From Paraburkholderia kururiensis JCM 10599 = LMG 19447 (lineage in GTDB: Bacteria > Pseudomonadota > Gammaproteobacteria > Burkholderiales > Burkholderiaceae): a DNA stretch of 64,000 nucleotides. Shown one piece after another: positions 35,187 through 43,955 of this stretch (its first letter is position 1; each line of letters opens with the position of its first letter). A program made the position numbers and the translations under genes. The notes under the pieces were generated by a model. That model made no database searches. It was given only the letters and a program-made list of their open reading frames with translations, and was not told the DNA's origin. The stretch lies in the NCBI RefSeq assembly GCF_003986935.1, contig NZ_RJZE01000003.1, positions 248,001 through 312,000 of the forward strand. Direction: 5' to 3'.

Positions 35187-36497
35187 TCAGTTCACGCCGA
35201 GCGCTTCCGCTGCGTCGCTGTGCGTTGCGCGCCGTGCGTCGAGCGCGACGATGCAGATCAGCGAAACGCCCGCGAGACACGTATAGAACACCGCGAGCGG
35301 CCACCATTGGCCGACATAACGATGCGCGAGCCACGTGCCGACAAGCGGCGTCAGACCGCCCGCCATCGCGCCGCATACCTGATACGCGAGCGAAATGCCC
35401 GAATAGCGCACACGGGTGGGGAATATGCCGCTGACAAAGCCTGCGATCACCGAATAGAAGCCCGACATGCACACCGTCGCAATGGCGATGCCGAACACCA
35501 TCGGCAACCGCGTGCCGCCTTGCACGAGCACGAACATGGGGTACGGCGAAATCATGGCGAGCAGCGCCATCAGTTTGAGAAAGCGCACGCCGCCCATACG
35601 CTCGCCGAGCCATGCGGCCACCGGCTGCCACAGGAACTGGATGACCGCGACCGCAAACAGACAGTCGAGAATCAGCGAGCGCGTCACGCCGACGTATTGC
35701 GTGGTGTACGCAATCATGAACGTATTGGTGAAATAGACGCCCGCAATGCCCAGCGTATTCGCGCCCATGCACAGCAGCACGAGGCCCCATGCCGAGCGGA
35801 AAACCTCGGCCACCGGCAGTTTCACCGTGCGGTTCGCTTCCTTCACGCGCGCGAATTCCGGCGACTCGTTCACGCCGAGCCGAATGACGATACCGACGAC
35901 CAGCAGCACCGCACTCGCGAGAAACGGCAGACGCCAGCCCCACGCGAGAAAGTCGGCCTTGTCCATCGACGACACGGCGCGGAACGCCACGAGCGACAGG
36001 ATCAGGCCCGCAGGGCTGCCGAGTTGCGCGAACGAGGCAAAGAACGTGCGCTTGCCCGGCGGGGCATGCTCGCCCGCCATCAGTACCGCGCCGCCCCATT
36101 CGCCGCCTACGGCGATGCCCTGCACGATACGCAGCGCCACGAGCAGTACGGGCGCCAGCGCGCCCACACTTCCGTACGACGGCAACAGCCCGACGCAAAC
36201 CGTTGCGGCGCCCATCATCATCAACGTGACCATCAGCGCGTTCTTGCGACCAATGCGGTCGCCAAGATGGCCGAATACGATGCCGCCCAGCGGCCGCGCG
36301 AAGAAGCCGACCGCGAAGGTCGCGAACGACGCCATCGTGCTGACGAAGCGGTCGCCCGAGGGAAAGTACAACTCGCCGAACACGAGCGCCGCCGCGGTCG
36401 CGTAGATATAGAAGTCGTACCACTCGATCATCGTGCCGATGAACGCTGCCAAGGCGGCGCGCCCGGGCTGGCGGAGTGAAGAACTGGATGGCGTCAT
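35187..36497 (-). CDS. MFS transporter, metabolite:H+ symporter (MHS) family
   Basis: 436 residues, 12 membrane helices. The signature MIEWYDFYIYATAAALVF in helix 1 and HLGDRIGRK in the loop 2-3 motif are characteristic of the MHS group that includes ShiA, KgtP and ProP. ATG 36497 is preceded by CAGGAGCCAGC. It heads the minus-strand operon MFS / M20 hydrolase / acetylpolyamine-amidohydrolase-like and faces a LysR gene at 36708. It likely imports the operon's substrate by proton symport. Confidence 0.92.
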   Translation of the reverse strand: MTPSSSSLRQPGRAALAAFIGTMIEWYDFYIYATAAALVFGELYFPSGDRFVSTMASFATFAVGFFARPLGGIVFGHLGDRIGRKNALMVTLMMMGAATVCVGLLPSYGSVGALAPVLLVALRIVQGIAVGGEWGGAVLMAGEHAPPGKRTFFASFAQLGSPAGLILSLVAFRAVSSMDKADFLAWGWRLPFLASAVLLVVGIVIRLGVNESPEFARVKEANRTVKLPVAEVFRSAWGLVLLCMGANTLGIAGVYFTNTFMIAYTTQYVGVTRSLILDCLFAVAVIQFLWQPVAAWLGERMGGVRFLKLMALLAMISPYPMFVLVQGGTRLPMVFGIAIATVCMSGFYSVIAGFVSGIFPTRVRYSGISLAYQVCGAMAGGLTPLVGTWLAHRYVGQWWPLAVFYTCLAGVSLICIVALDARRATHSDAAEALGVN

Positions 36498-36707
36498 GCT
36501 GGCTCCTGAAGCACGTTCGGCGTGATGGTGGCGACCGGCGGCGTGCGTATTGTTGTGAGTGCCTGGGCGGTTTGCCCGGCCTATTTCCCGCGCATGAGCC
36601 ATTTATCGGTAGCCAGAAAATATTAGTCAAATTTCGAGTTATTATTTCGCGCATAAATCTGGCTAATACTTAACTCGATCTGGCTGCGGCGGGCTGCCGC
36701 GAAAGGC

Positions 36708-37670
36708 ATGACGGTGCGCGCGGACCCCGCGAATTTTCTGAACGACCGGCTCGACTGGAACCTGCTGCGCACGTACCTCGTCATCATGCAGGAGCGCAGC
36801 CTGAGCCGCGCTGCGGCGCGGCTGCACGTGACCCAGCCGGCCGTGAGCCAGGCGCTGCGGCGCCTCGAGGAAACACTGGAGCGCAAGCTGATTGAGCGGC
36901 GCGGCCCGTATTTCGCACCAACCGAGGCCGGCGAAGCCGTTTATCAGATTGCCAGCGACATTTACGGCAACATCTCGCGGCTCGAAACCGATCTCGACGA
37001 GCGCACAGGCGACATCTCCGGCACGATTCGCCTGCTCACAATCAGCCGCATCGAATCGCCGGTCTACGACGAATTTCTTGCAGACTTTCACCGCGCCTAT
37101 CCACGCATCGATCTGCAGATCGAAGTGATGCGCTCGTCAGACATCATCTCGTCCCTGCTGCAGAAAACGGCGACGGCCGGGTTGGCGCTGTGTCGTACGC
37201 CGCACGAAAAGCTCGGTATGCAGTGCTTCCTGAGACAGCGCTATGCGATGTTCTGCGGGCGGCATCATCGGCTGTTCGGCAAATCGCAGCTGGCGATGGA
37301 AGATCTGCTCGCAGAAAACTTCGTGTCGTTCACGAGCGACCAGATTGGCGACAGTCTTTCGCCATTGACGGTGTTTCGCGACCAGAAAGGCTTCACCGGG
37401 CGAATCGTCGCGTCGTCGCCGAGTCTGGATGAAGTCCGGCGGCTCGTTTTCGCCGGCTATGGCATTGGCTGCCTGCCCGAACATATCGTGCGCGACGATC
37501 TCGCCCAGCAACGGCTGTGGAAATTGCCGCCCGACGAAGGGCTCATCGACGTCGACGTATTCCTGCTATGGCATCGCGAACGCAGAATGAACGCGGCGGA
37601 CCAGGCGTTTCTCGACAGCATGGAGCGCTGCATGCACCAGTATTCCCTCGCTGAGCGGCTGGGGAAGTGA
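36708..37670 (+). CDS. LysR-family transcriptional regulator
   Basis: 320 residues. The helix-turn-helix is at about 18-75 (WNLLRTYLVIMQERSLSRAA and TQPAVSQALRRLEETL). The effector domain begins near residue 105 (ISGTIRLLTISRIESPVYDE). It is divergent from the MFS/M20/deacetylase operon across a 210-base region that is markedly AT-rich for this genome (around 36605-36670), where the operon promoter and the LysR site should lie. The operon's substrate or product is the likely co-inducer. Confidence 0.93.
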   Translation: MTVRADPANFLNDRLDWNLLRTYLVIMQERSLSRAAARLHVTQPAVSQALRRLEETLERKLIERRGPYFAPTEAGEAVYQIASDIYGNISRLETDLDERTGDISGTIRLLTISRIESPVYDEFLADFHRAYPRIDLQIEVMRSSDIISSLLQKTATAGLALCRTPHEKLGMQCFLRQRYAMFCGRHHRLFGKSQLAMEDLLAENFVSFTSDQIGDSLSPLTVFRDQKGFTGRIVASSPSLDEVRRLVFAGYGIGCLPEHIVRDDLAQQRLWKLPPDEGLIDVDVFLLWHRERRMNAADQAFLDSMERCMHQYSLAERLGK

Positions 37671-37697
37671 CGCAAGAACGTATCGAGACCAATTCCG

Positions 37698-37714
37698 GCG
37701 AGCGATACGCTCGC
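37698..37714. terminator. Stem-loop between convergent LysR and PPTase genes
   Basis: GCGAGCG-ATA-CGCTCGC, perfect seven-base arms with a three-base loop, followed on the plus strand by ATTGTTCCC. It separates the plus-strand LysR gene from the end of the minus-strand siderophore locus and probably stops transcription from one or both sides. Confidence 0.5.
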
Positions 37715-37728
37715 ATTGTTCCCGTCGC

Positions 37729-38520
37729 TCAGTTCGGCACGCTGGCATCGCTCACGCTGTCCACCCTGCCCACCCTCACCACCACGGTCGCCTGAGCGCA
37801 TGGCGCTTGCGCCAGCGCGGCGGTTGCCTGCCCGTCATTCAAGGGCAGATCGATCACACGTAATGGCGCCGGGTCGCTGAGCAGCGGTTCGTCCTGATCC
37901 AGGCGCACGTCGATACTTTGCAGATCATCCGCGAGCCCCACGCCGGTGGCTTTCAAAATCGCTTCCTTGCGAGCCCAGCAGCGTTGGAACAAAGGCAGCC
38001 GCTCATGCGGCATCGCCTCGCCGATGCATCGTCGTTCGGCCGGATGGGCCACCGCAGGCAGCAGGTCCCGGTAATCGCCGAGGCGCGTGAATGTTTCGAG
38101 ATCGATGCCCACAGGATCGTGCCGGCTTACGGCACACGCAATCCATCGGCCGGAGTGCGAAAGACTGAAGGCAGGGGTGTTGGGCAAGAACGGCTTCCCA
38201 TAGGGGCCGAGACGGAACGCGTACGGTGTAGAGGCACCACAGGAGCGCACCAGGTGATGAACCATCGTGCGCCCCAGCACGAAGTTGTGGCGATCCGAAG
38301 GCTGATGGAAGCGCGCCGACCGCTGGCGGTCTTCGTCCATCAGCAGGCTGTCATCGCCGAAAGCCTCGGCCCCGTTCAGGACGAGCACGAAGGTGAAGCC
38401 GCGCGCCAGTGCGTCGTCACAGGCATGGCGAGCGTCGTGCCATAACGCTGCCGCCGTGGCGTGCAGCACCGTCACGGAGTGGCTTGCACGCGGCACCTTC
38501 GATTCGTCTCGCCCGGTCAT
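37729..38520 (-). CDS. 4'-Phosphopantetheinyl transferase (Sfp/EntD-type)
   Basis: 263 residues. The conserved motifs are VGIDLE (Mg-binding Asp and Glu) and WARKEAILKATGVGL, preceded by the substrate loop FSLSHSGRWIACAVS. It transfers phosphopantetheine from CoA to the serine of carrier domains and would activate the PCPs of the two NRPS proteins in this locus. I chose ATG 38520 because GGGAG lies six bases upstream; ATG 38544 would add eight residues but has no ribosome site. It is the last gene of the minus-strand siderophore run, 77 bases after the permease gene. A PPTase at the end of a transport/NRPS locus is a common siderophore layout. Confidence 0.93.
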   Translation of the reverse strand: MTGRDESKVPRASHSVTVLHATAAALWHDARHACDDALARGFTFVLVLNGAEAFGDDSLLMDEDRQRSARFHQPSDRHNFVLGRTMVHHLVRSCGASTPYAFRLGPYGKPFLPNTPAFSLSHSGRWIACAVSRHDPVGIDLETFTRLGDYRDLLPAVAHPAERRCIGEAMPHERLPLFQRCWARKEAILKATGVGLADDLQSIDVRLDQDEPLLSDPAPLRVIDLPLNDGQATAALAQAPCAQATVVVRVGRVDSVSDASVPN

Positions 38521-38597
38521 GCCAACTCCCGTGAGTCTCGCCATTTCTGACTGGCGTCGTACTACGCAACCCGCCCGACCGCCTGGTCAGCGTCGAG

Positions 38598-40592
38598 TCA
38601 TTTGCGCCGCAACAGCCACATCAGGTACGGACCGCCAATAAGCGTCGCGATAATGCCGGCCGGCATCTGCTGCGGAAACACGACGTTGCGGCCCAGCCAG
38701 TCGGAAAGCACCATCAGCAGCGCGCCAACCAACCCTGCCACGAGCATCTGCGAGCGCGCCCGTGAGAACCCCATCAGCCGCGCAAGGTGCGGCGCCATCA
38801 AGCCGACGAACGACATCGGCCCGATCACCACTGTCGCGCCTGCCGTCAGCGCAGCCGCCACCGCAAGCAGCCACAGTCGCGCGTGTCGCGTGCGAACGCC
38901 GAGCGCGTCCGAAACGGCACTGCCGAGAGGCAGGATGTCGAGCCATCGCACACTGATCGAGGTTATGGCTGCGCCCGCCACGGCAGCGGTCGCCACAGCG
39001 ATAGCAGTCGCGGGAAGCATCGCGTAAGTGGAGCCGTAAAGCATGGCGCGCAGCACACTCGCGTAAGCACCGCCGCTCGCTGTTGCAAGCACGACGACCG
39101 ATTGGGACAACGCACTGATTGCAATGCCCGCGAGCAGCAGATGTTCGGGCGCGAAGCCGCTACGTCGCCCGATGGCGACGAGCGCGACAAGACTCGTCAA
39201 CGCGCCCGCCGATGCCCCCGTCAGCAATGCCGGCGTAGACGGTCCCACCAGGATCGCGGCGGCGAGCATGCCGAGCATCGCGCCTCCGCTTACGCCCAGC
39301 AAATCGGGGCTTGCCATCGGATTGCCGGTTACGCGTTGCAGCAGCGTGCCCGCGAGCGCGACCATCACGCCGGCACCGAGCGAAGCGACGAGCCGCGGCA
39401 TCCGCCAGAATTCGACGTCCGCCCATTGCCGTGCACCGGTCCACGCCCAGCCGTGCACTGACATAGAAAAACGCAGCGAGACCACGATGGCGATGACGAG
39501 CAGCGCGCCCAACAGTAGCGAGGCCCGACGCGCGGAGCCGCGTGCGGGCTCGCCATCCCACAACGCAGGCTGCGGGCCTTGCACGCGCATGCGGTACAGC
39601 ATCCAGAGCAGAAGCGGCCCGCCGAGCAGCCCCGTCACCGCGCCGGTCGGAAGCATCTCGCCCATCATGCCCGGCAGACTTTGCACCGCCTGGTCGGCAA
39701 GCGTAAGCAACATCGCGCCGGCGAGCGGCGCCCACAGCATCTGCTCCTGAGGCCGGCACGCGCCCATTGCTCGCGCGAGTGCCGGACCACCCAGTCCAAT
39801 GAAACCGATGACGCCCACCGCGCTGGTGACAAACGCGCTCAGCAACACGGCGATACCGAGCGCCGCGAAGCGTGCCCACGCAACGGAAAGGCCCAGTTGC
39901 CGTGCGCCGCGATCGTCGAGCGAAAAGAGCGTGAGCGGCCGCACGAGCAGCGCGGCGCCGATCGCGCACAGGACGACACGCGGTGCGAGCCAGGTTGCGG
40001 TTGCCCATCCGCCTTGCACGAGCGAGCCACCGCCCCAGATGAACACGGACGTGAGCGAACGCTCGTAGACAATCGTGAGCAATACGGAAAGCGCGCCGCA
40101 ATAGAGATTCACGATCATGCCGGCCAGCACGACGGAAACTGCGGCGAAACCCTTGCGCCACGCGAGCGCCATCGTCGCGAGCATGGCGAGCGCGGAGCCC
40201 GCGAACGCAATGGAGAAGCGCCCATCCAGCGCGAGTGACGGCACCACGATGGATGCCACCGTCAACGCGAAATACGCCCCTGCGGAGACGCCGAGGGTCA
40301 ACGGCTCCGCGAGTGGGTTACGCAAGACCTGCTGGAAGACGACGCCCGCGAGCGACAGGGCGGCACCCGCTATCAACGAAACGACGAGACGCGGCAGCCA
40401 GGCGTAGTGCGCCACGATCTGCGGCAATGACGCATCGGCGCTTATCGATACGATCCCGGGCCATTGCGCGACGGGCAATTGCGTCGCGAGCGTGCGGGCT
40501 CCTAGCGCAACCGTCGCGAGAATCAGAAACGTGGCGAGATACCACGCGCGCGGCGTACTGTCGGCGTGTGTGGCGTTCGTAAGGCGATTCAA
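38598..40592 (-). CDS. Iron-siderophore ABC permease, fused FhuB-type
   Basis: 664 residues: two FecCD permease domains in one chain, about 1-330 and 345-664, each with around ten membrane helices. Each half has the coupling-helix Gly-rich region (first GFIGLGGPALARAMG, second SFVGLMAPHLARLMG). This matches FhuB, which uses a single ATPase dimer. The start is TTG, in a TTGA overlap with the stop of the binding-protein gene, with GGGAGCGGGGA upstream; no later in-frame ATG is near. No FhuC-type ATPase gene is in the window; it must lie elsewhere or be shared. Confidence 0.93.
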   Translation of the reverse strand: MNRLTNATHADSTPRAWYLATFLILATVALGARTLATQLPVAQWPGIVSISADASLPQIVAHYAWLPRLVVSLIAGAALSLAGVVFQQVLRNPLAEPLTLGVSAGAYFALTVASIVVPSLALDGRFSIAFAGSALAMLATMALAWRKGFAAVSVVLAGMIVNLYCGALSVLLTIVYERSLTSVFIWGGGSLVQGGWATATWLAPRVVLCAIGAALLVRPLTLFSLDDRGARQLGLSVAWARFAALGIAVLLSAFVTSAVGVIGFIGLGGPALARAMGACRPQEQMLWAPLAGAMLLTLADQAVQSLPGMMGEMLPTGAVTGLLGGPLLLWMLYRMRVQGPQPALWDGEPARGSARRASLLLGALLVIAIVVSLRFSMSVHGWAWTGARQWADVEFWRMPRLVASLGAGVMVALAGTLLQRVTGNPMASPDLLGVSGGAMLGMLAAAILVGPSTPALLTGASAGALTSLVALVAIGRRSGFAPEHLLLAGIAISALSQSVVVLATASGGAYASVLRAMLYGSTYAMLPATAIAVATAAVAGAAITSISVRWLDILPLGSAVSDALGVRTRHARLWLLAVAAALTAGATVVIGPMSFVGLMAPHLARLMGFSRARSQMLVAGLVGALLMVLSDWLGRNVVFPQQMPAGIIATLIGGPYLMWLLRRK

Positions 40593-41563
40593 GTCCCCGC
40601 TCCCTCAAGCGCCTGCGCAAGGGCGCTCGCAAAACGCATGGACGTCGTCAATCCGCCGAGTGCCGGCAACGATGCAATCGACTGCACACGATCCTGTTGA
40701 ACGAAGGGCAGCGCGCGCCACACGGGACTCTTTTGCAGCTGCATCGCCGCGCCGGGCGGCACGCCGATGACGACCGCTTGCGCATCCCTGTCGTGCGCGA
40801 GTGCGGCAAGATCCGCTTGCGTCGTACCTTGAGCGTCGGTCGGGCCGCGCCAGGCGTTGTCGATGCCAAGTTGCGCCATCACGCCGCCGAACAGGCTGTT
40901 TTTGCCGAACACAGATAGGTGGCGATCGTCGATGGGATGCAGCAGATAGACAGGCCGCCGCGTCGCGCGAAAGTGCGTCAGTCGTTGCGATGCGTTGTCC
41001 AGCGCCGCGTCGGCGCGTGCAAACAGTGCATCGGCCGCGGCAGTGCGGTCCAGCCGTTGCGCCAGTTCGCGTGTCGCCGCGCGTACAGCCGGGTAGACCT
41101 CGATGCCGGGTCCGAAAAGCGGCACCACCTGGGCGGGCGCGATTCGTTGCAGCAGGCTCATGAGCGGCGCATGCCACGGCGTCACCACGATCAGGTCGGG
41201 CTTCAGCGCGCCAATCACTTCGAAGTTCGGCTGATAGAGCAGCCCCGTATCGACAACCGACGCCGGCAACGGCGGATCGCCATCGAGCAGGCGGTACCAC
41301 GGCGGCCGCGAAACGCCGACGGGCACCACGCCGATCGACAACACGATCTCGGTCAGTGGCCAGTCGAGCACGACGATCCGCGGCGTGGACGCCGTGGTAG
41401 TGGCAACCGCGGCCTGAGCCCACGCGAAGCCTGCCGGCAACGCGAACGCCGCAGTCGCCGCTACCAGCCGCGAGAGCGCACTTCGCCTTCCATGACGAAA
41501 ACCGGCATCGGCCACGACACAGGCAGCGCGCTTCGCGCCCGAATCGTTATCCGGCATCGGCAT
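40589..41563 (-). CDS. Iron-siderophore periplasmic binding protein (FhuD-like)
   Basis: 324 residues. After a basic segment, GRRSALSRLVAATAAFALPA and an AWAQA cleavage site form a twin-arginine-like signal, suggesting export by Tat, as reported for some FhuD-type proteins. The mature part has the two-lobe class III fold (RIVVLDWPLTEIVLSIG, then a long helix; the second lobe begins VYLLHPIDDRHLSV). It carries the ferric siderophore to the permease encoded immediately downstream. I chose ATG 41563 with GGA six bases upstream. It begins 17 bases after the receptor gene's stop, so receptor, binding protein and permease are one transcript. Confidence 0.9.
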   Translation of the reverse strand: MPMPDNDSGAKRAACVVADAGFRHGRRSALSRLVAATAAFALPAGFAWAQAAVATTTASTPRIVVLDWPLTEIVLSIGVVPVGVSRPPWYRLLDGDPPLPASVVDTGLLYQPNFEVIGALKPDLIVVTPWHAPLMSLLQRIAPAQVVPLFGPGIEVYPAVRAATRELAQRLDRTAAADALFARADAALDNASQRLTHFRATRRPVYLLHPIDDRHLSVFGKNSLFGGVMAQLGIDNAWRGPTDAQGTTQADLAALAHDRDAQAVVIGVPPGAAMQLQKSPVWRALPFVQQDRVQSIASLPALGGLTTSMRFASALAQALEGAGT

Positions 41564-41580
41564 AGGATTCCGAACGATTC

Positions 41581-43800
41581 TCACCACTGATACCGCGCCG
41601 TGCCGAGCACCGTGCGCGTGGCGCCCCAGTAGCACACCGCCGACGACGTGCAGTACGAGATGTACTCGCGATTGAAAACGTTCGACACGTTGAGCGCGAG
41701 ACGCCAGTTCTGAATGTCGTAATGCGCGCCGACATCGACGAGCACGCGGCCCGGCACAGTGAACGTGTTGGCGGCATCGCCCGCCGAACTGCTCATGTAG
41801 CGCACGCCGGAACCCACGCCGAAGTTGCGCAGCGGCCCGTGGTGGAACGTGTAGTCCGCCCAGAGCGAAGCCGTGTTGCGCGGCGCGATGGTGGGGCGCT
41901 TGCCATAGTTGCCCGTCGAACGCGTGCTCTCGGTCACGATCTGATTGACGAACGCGTACGACGCAATGAGCTTGAGTTCCTCGGTGACGTTCGCATGCGC
42001 CTCGACCTCGATGCCGCGGGAGCGGATCTGGCCGGTCTGGATAACGAAGCCCGCGTGCGACGGGTCCACCACGGAGACGTTGTTCTGCGTGAGGTTGAAG
42101 GCGGCAACAGAGAAGTAACCGTCGAACCCGCGCGGCTGATAGCGCACGCCCGCTTCCACCTGCTTGCCGGTGGTCGGCGCAAACGGCGCGCCGGCATACG
42201 TGGCACCGAGCACCGGCTGGAAAGACTTCGCATAGCTGACGTACGGCGCAATACCGCTATCGAACTCATAGGCCAGGCCCGCGCGCCACGTGAAGGCGTG
42301 GTTGTTCACGTGGTAGGTGGTGGAACTGCCCGTGGTCAACGACGTGGTTTGCTGATTGCCGCCTGCCCAGTCTTCACGCACGCCAAAGGTCAGCACCCAT
42401 TTGCGCCAGCGCGCCTCGTCCTGTGCATAGACGCCCACCTGGCTCAGCGAGTAGTCAAGCCGCGTATTCGCCTGCTGCGTGGGTAGCGACGAGAAATTCG
42501 GGTTGTAGAGGTCCACGGTGCCCACCACGCCGTTGCCTTCCGTGTCGCCGAGCATCGAGCGCTGGTAGTCCACGCCGAAGAGCACCGTGTGCGCAACGCT
42601 GCCCGTCGCAAATTTCGCCTGAGCGTGGGTATCGACTTCGAATTGCGAGTAGTGCTCGTTGTCGACGTTCGCCCACATCGAGACGGTGCGCTTGTTCGCC
42701 GCGAGGGCACTGGTGACCGACGTCTGATAGTAGTGGTCGTCGATGTGCAGGTAGCGAACGTTTTGCGACACGCTGAACGTGTCGTTGAACGCGTGCTCGA
42801 ACTGGTAGCCGAACCAGTACTGCGTGCGGTGCATGCCGTCCCGGTTCGGGTCGCCGAAATACTGGTCCGGCCCAAGATGACCGTTTGGATTACTGAACAG
42901 CGTGGCCCCTGCCGGCACGGGATTGAACAGGCCGCCGTTCGGGTCTCGCTGGAAGCTGCCCTGCAGCGTGAGGGTCGTGTTGCGGTCAGGCCGGATCGTC
43001 ACCGAAGGCTGGATCGCAATGCGCTGGTCCTTGATGTCGCTCACCTGCGTTTCCGCGGTGCGGCCAAGGCCGGTGATCCGGTAAAGGACGGTGCCGTCCT
43101 TGTCCACGGGTCCGCTGAAGTCGAAACCGAGCTGGTAATTGTTGTGGTTGCCGATCTGCATCATCACTTCGTGATAAGGCGTTTCGGTCGGCAGCTTGCT
43201 CACGTAGCTCACGAGGCCACCGGGGCTACCCTGTCCGTAAAGCACCGAGGCGGGACCGTGGAGCACCTCCATGCGCTCGATGAAATATGGATCGATACGC
43301 GGCGTTGCAAAGCGCGGCGATTGATAGAGATGAAGTCCGTCGAGATACGAGTCCAGCGTGAAGCCGCGGCCGTACAACTGGTCGAAGCGGACGTCGGTGC
43401 CGTCCTGCGTGTAGACGCCCGCGGTGTAGCGCAATGCCTGGTCCACCGTCTGCGCGCCCTGGTCGTCCATCTGCTGGCGCGTGATGACGGAGATGCTCTG
43501 CGGGTTCGTGAGCAGCGCGGAATCGGTCTTGGTACCGGTCTTCGAGCGCGTGGCGACATAGCCCACGCCCGGGCCGTCCGGCGCCTGAGCCGACTGCCCG
43601 CGAACGTTGACCACCGGCAACACTTGCGCGTCCGATGCTGCGGCGGCTGCGGCGGGTGCGCTTTCCTCACCCACTGCGTGTGCGCTGACGGCCAGCATGG
43701 CCGACGTCAAGGCGGCACATAGAGGCCGCAGGCGCAATCCGCGATGCTGCCCGCGTGCGGCCGATATCCGTGAAATTTTCTTGTGTCTTCCCGTTCTCAT
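41581..43800 (-). CDS. TonB-dependent siderophore receptor
   Basis: 739 residues. A long signal peptide (cleavage near SAHAVG) is followed by a TonB-box-like stretch (VLPVVNVRG), the plug domain (SISVITRQQMDDQGAQTVDQ, then GRGFTLDSYLDGL) and a 22-strand barrel ending TARYQW. The plug text and length match FhuA/FoxA-type hydroxamate receptors. There is no N-terminal signalling domain, so it does not act through an ECF sigma/anti-sigma pair. A promoter-like pair and a Fur-box-like sequence lie 43-91 bases upstream. The ligand is presumably the peptide made by the adjacent NRPS proteins. Confidence 0.95.
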   Translation of the reverse strand: MRTGRHKKISRISAARGQHRGLRLRPLCAALTSAMLAVSAHAVGEESAPAAAAAASDAQVLPVVNVRGQSAQAPDGPGVGYVATRSKTGTKTDSALLTNPQSISVITRQQMDDQGAQTVDQALRYTAGVYTQDGTDVRFDQLYGRGFTLDSYLDGLHLYQSPRFATPRIDPYFIERMEVLHGPASVLYGQGSPGGLVSYVSKLPTETPYHEVMMQIGNHNNYQLGFDFSGPVDKDGTVLYRITGLGRTAETQVSDIKDQRIAIQPSVTIRPDRNTTLTLQGSFQRDPNGGLFNPVPAGATLFSNPNGHLGPDQYFGDPNRDGMHRTQYWFGYQFEHAFNDTFSVSQNVRYLHIDDHYYQTSVTSALAANKRTVSMWANVDNEHYSQFEVDTHAQAKFATGSVAHTVLFGVDYQRSMLGDTEGNGVVGTVDLYNPNFSSLPTQQANTRLDYSLSQVGVYAQDEARWRKWVLTFGVREDWAGGNQQTTSLTTGSSTTYHVNNHAFTWRAGLAYEFDSGIAPYVSYAKSFQPVLGATYAGAPFAPTTGKQVEAGVRYQPRGFDGYFSVAAFNLTQNNVSVVDPSHAGFVIQTGQIRSRGIEVEAHANVTEELKLIASYAFVNQIVTESTRSTGNYGKRPTIAPRNTASLWADYTFHHGPLRNFGVGSGVRYMSSSAGDAANTFTVPGRVLVDVGAHYDIQNWRLALNVSNVFNREYISYCTSSAVCYWGATRTVLGTARYQW

Positions 43801-43842
43801 TGCTCGCTTTACCCCGTTCGATGCCGATCTTGATGTCGCGAA

Positions 43843-43871
43843 ATATTCTCAAAATTCGCTATGAATGTAAA
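43843..43871 (-). promoter_or_regulatory. Candidate sigma-70 promoter of the receptor operon
   Basis: On the minus strand, TTTACA (43871-43866) and GAATAT (43848-43843) are separated by 17 bases, close to the consensus, about 43 bases before the receptor start codon. It would drive receptor, binding protein, permease and perhaps the PPTase independently of the NRPS genes. Confidence 0.5.
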
Positions 43872-43872
43872 C

Positions 43873-43891
43873 GCAAATCACTCTCATTACG
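43873..43891 (-). promoter_or_regulatory. Candidate Fur box upstream of the receptor promoter
   Basis: The minus strand reads CGTAATGAGAGTGATTTGC, sharing TAATGA and TGAT-type hexamers with the Fur consensus (11 of 19 positions against the classical palindrome). It abuts the candidate -35 box, so Fur-Fe could block the promoter in iron-replete cells. Confidence 0.45.
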
Positions 43892-43955
43892 TAAAACACT
43901 TGTGTTGTTGGCCGTTTGTAGGGGCATCCGCCCCTTCGCCATCCCTCGCCTCCAG

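Noticed and set aside
43921..43934. GGGGC-ATCC-GCCCC hairpin after the terminal NRPS as a terminator
   Set aside because: The stem is only five pairs and is not followed by a T run on the minus strand; not enough to call.
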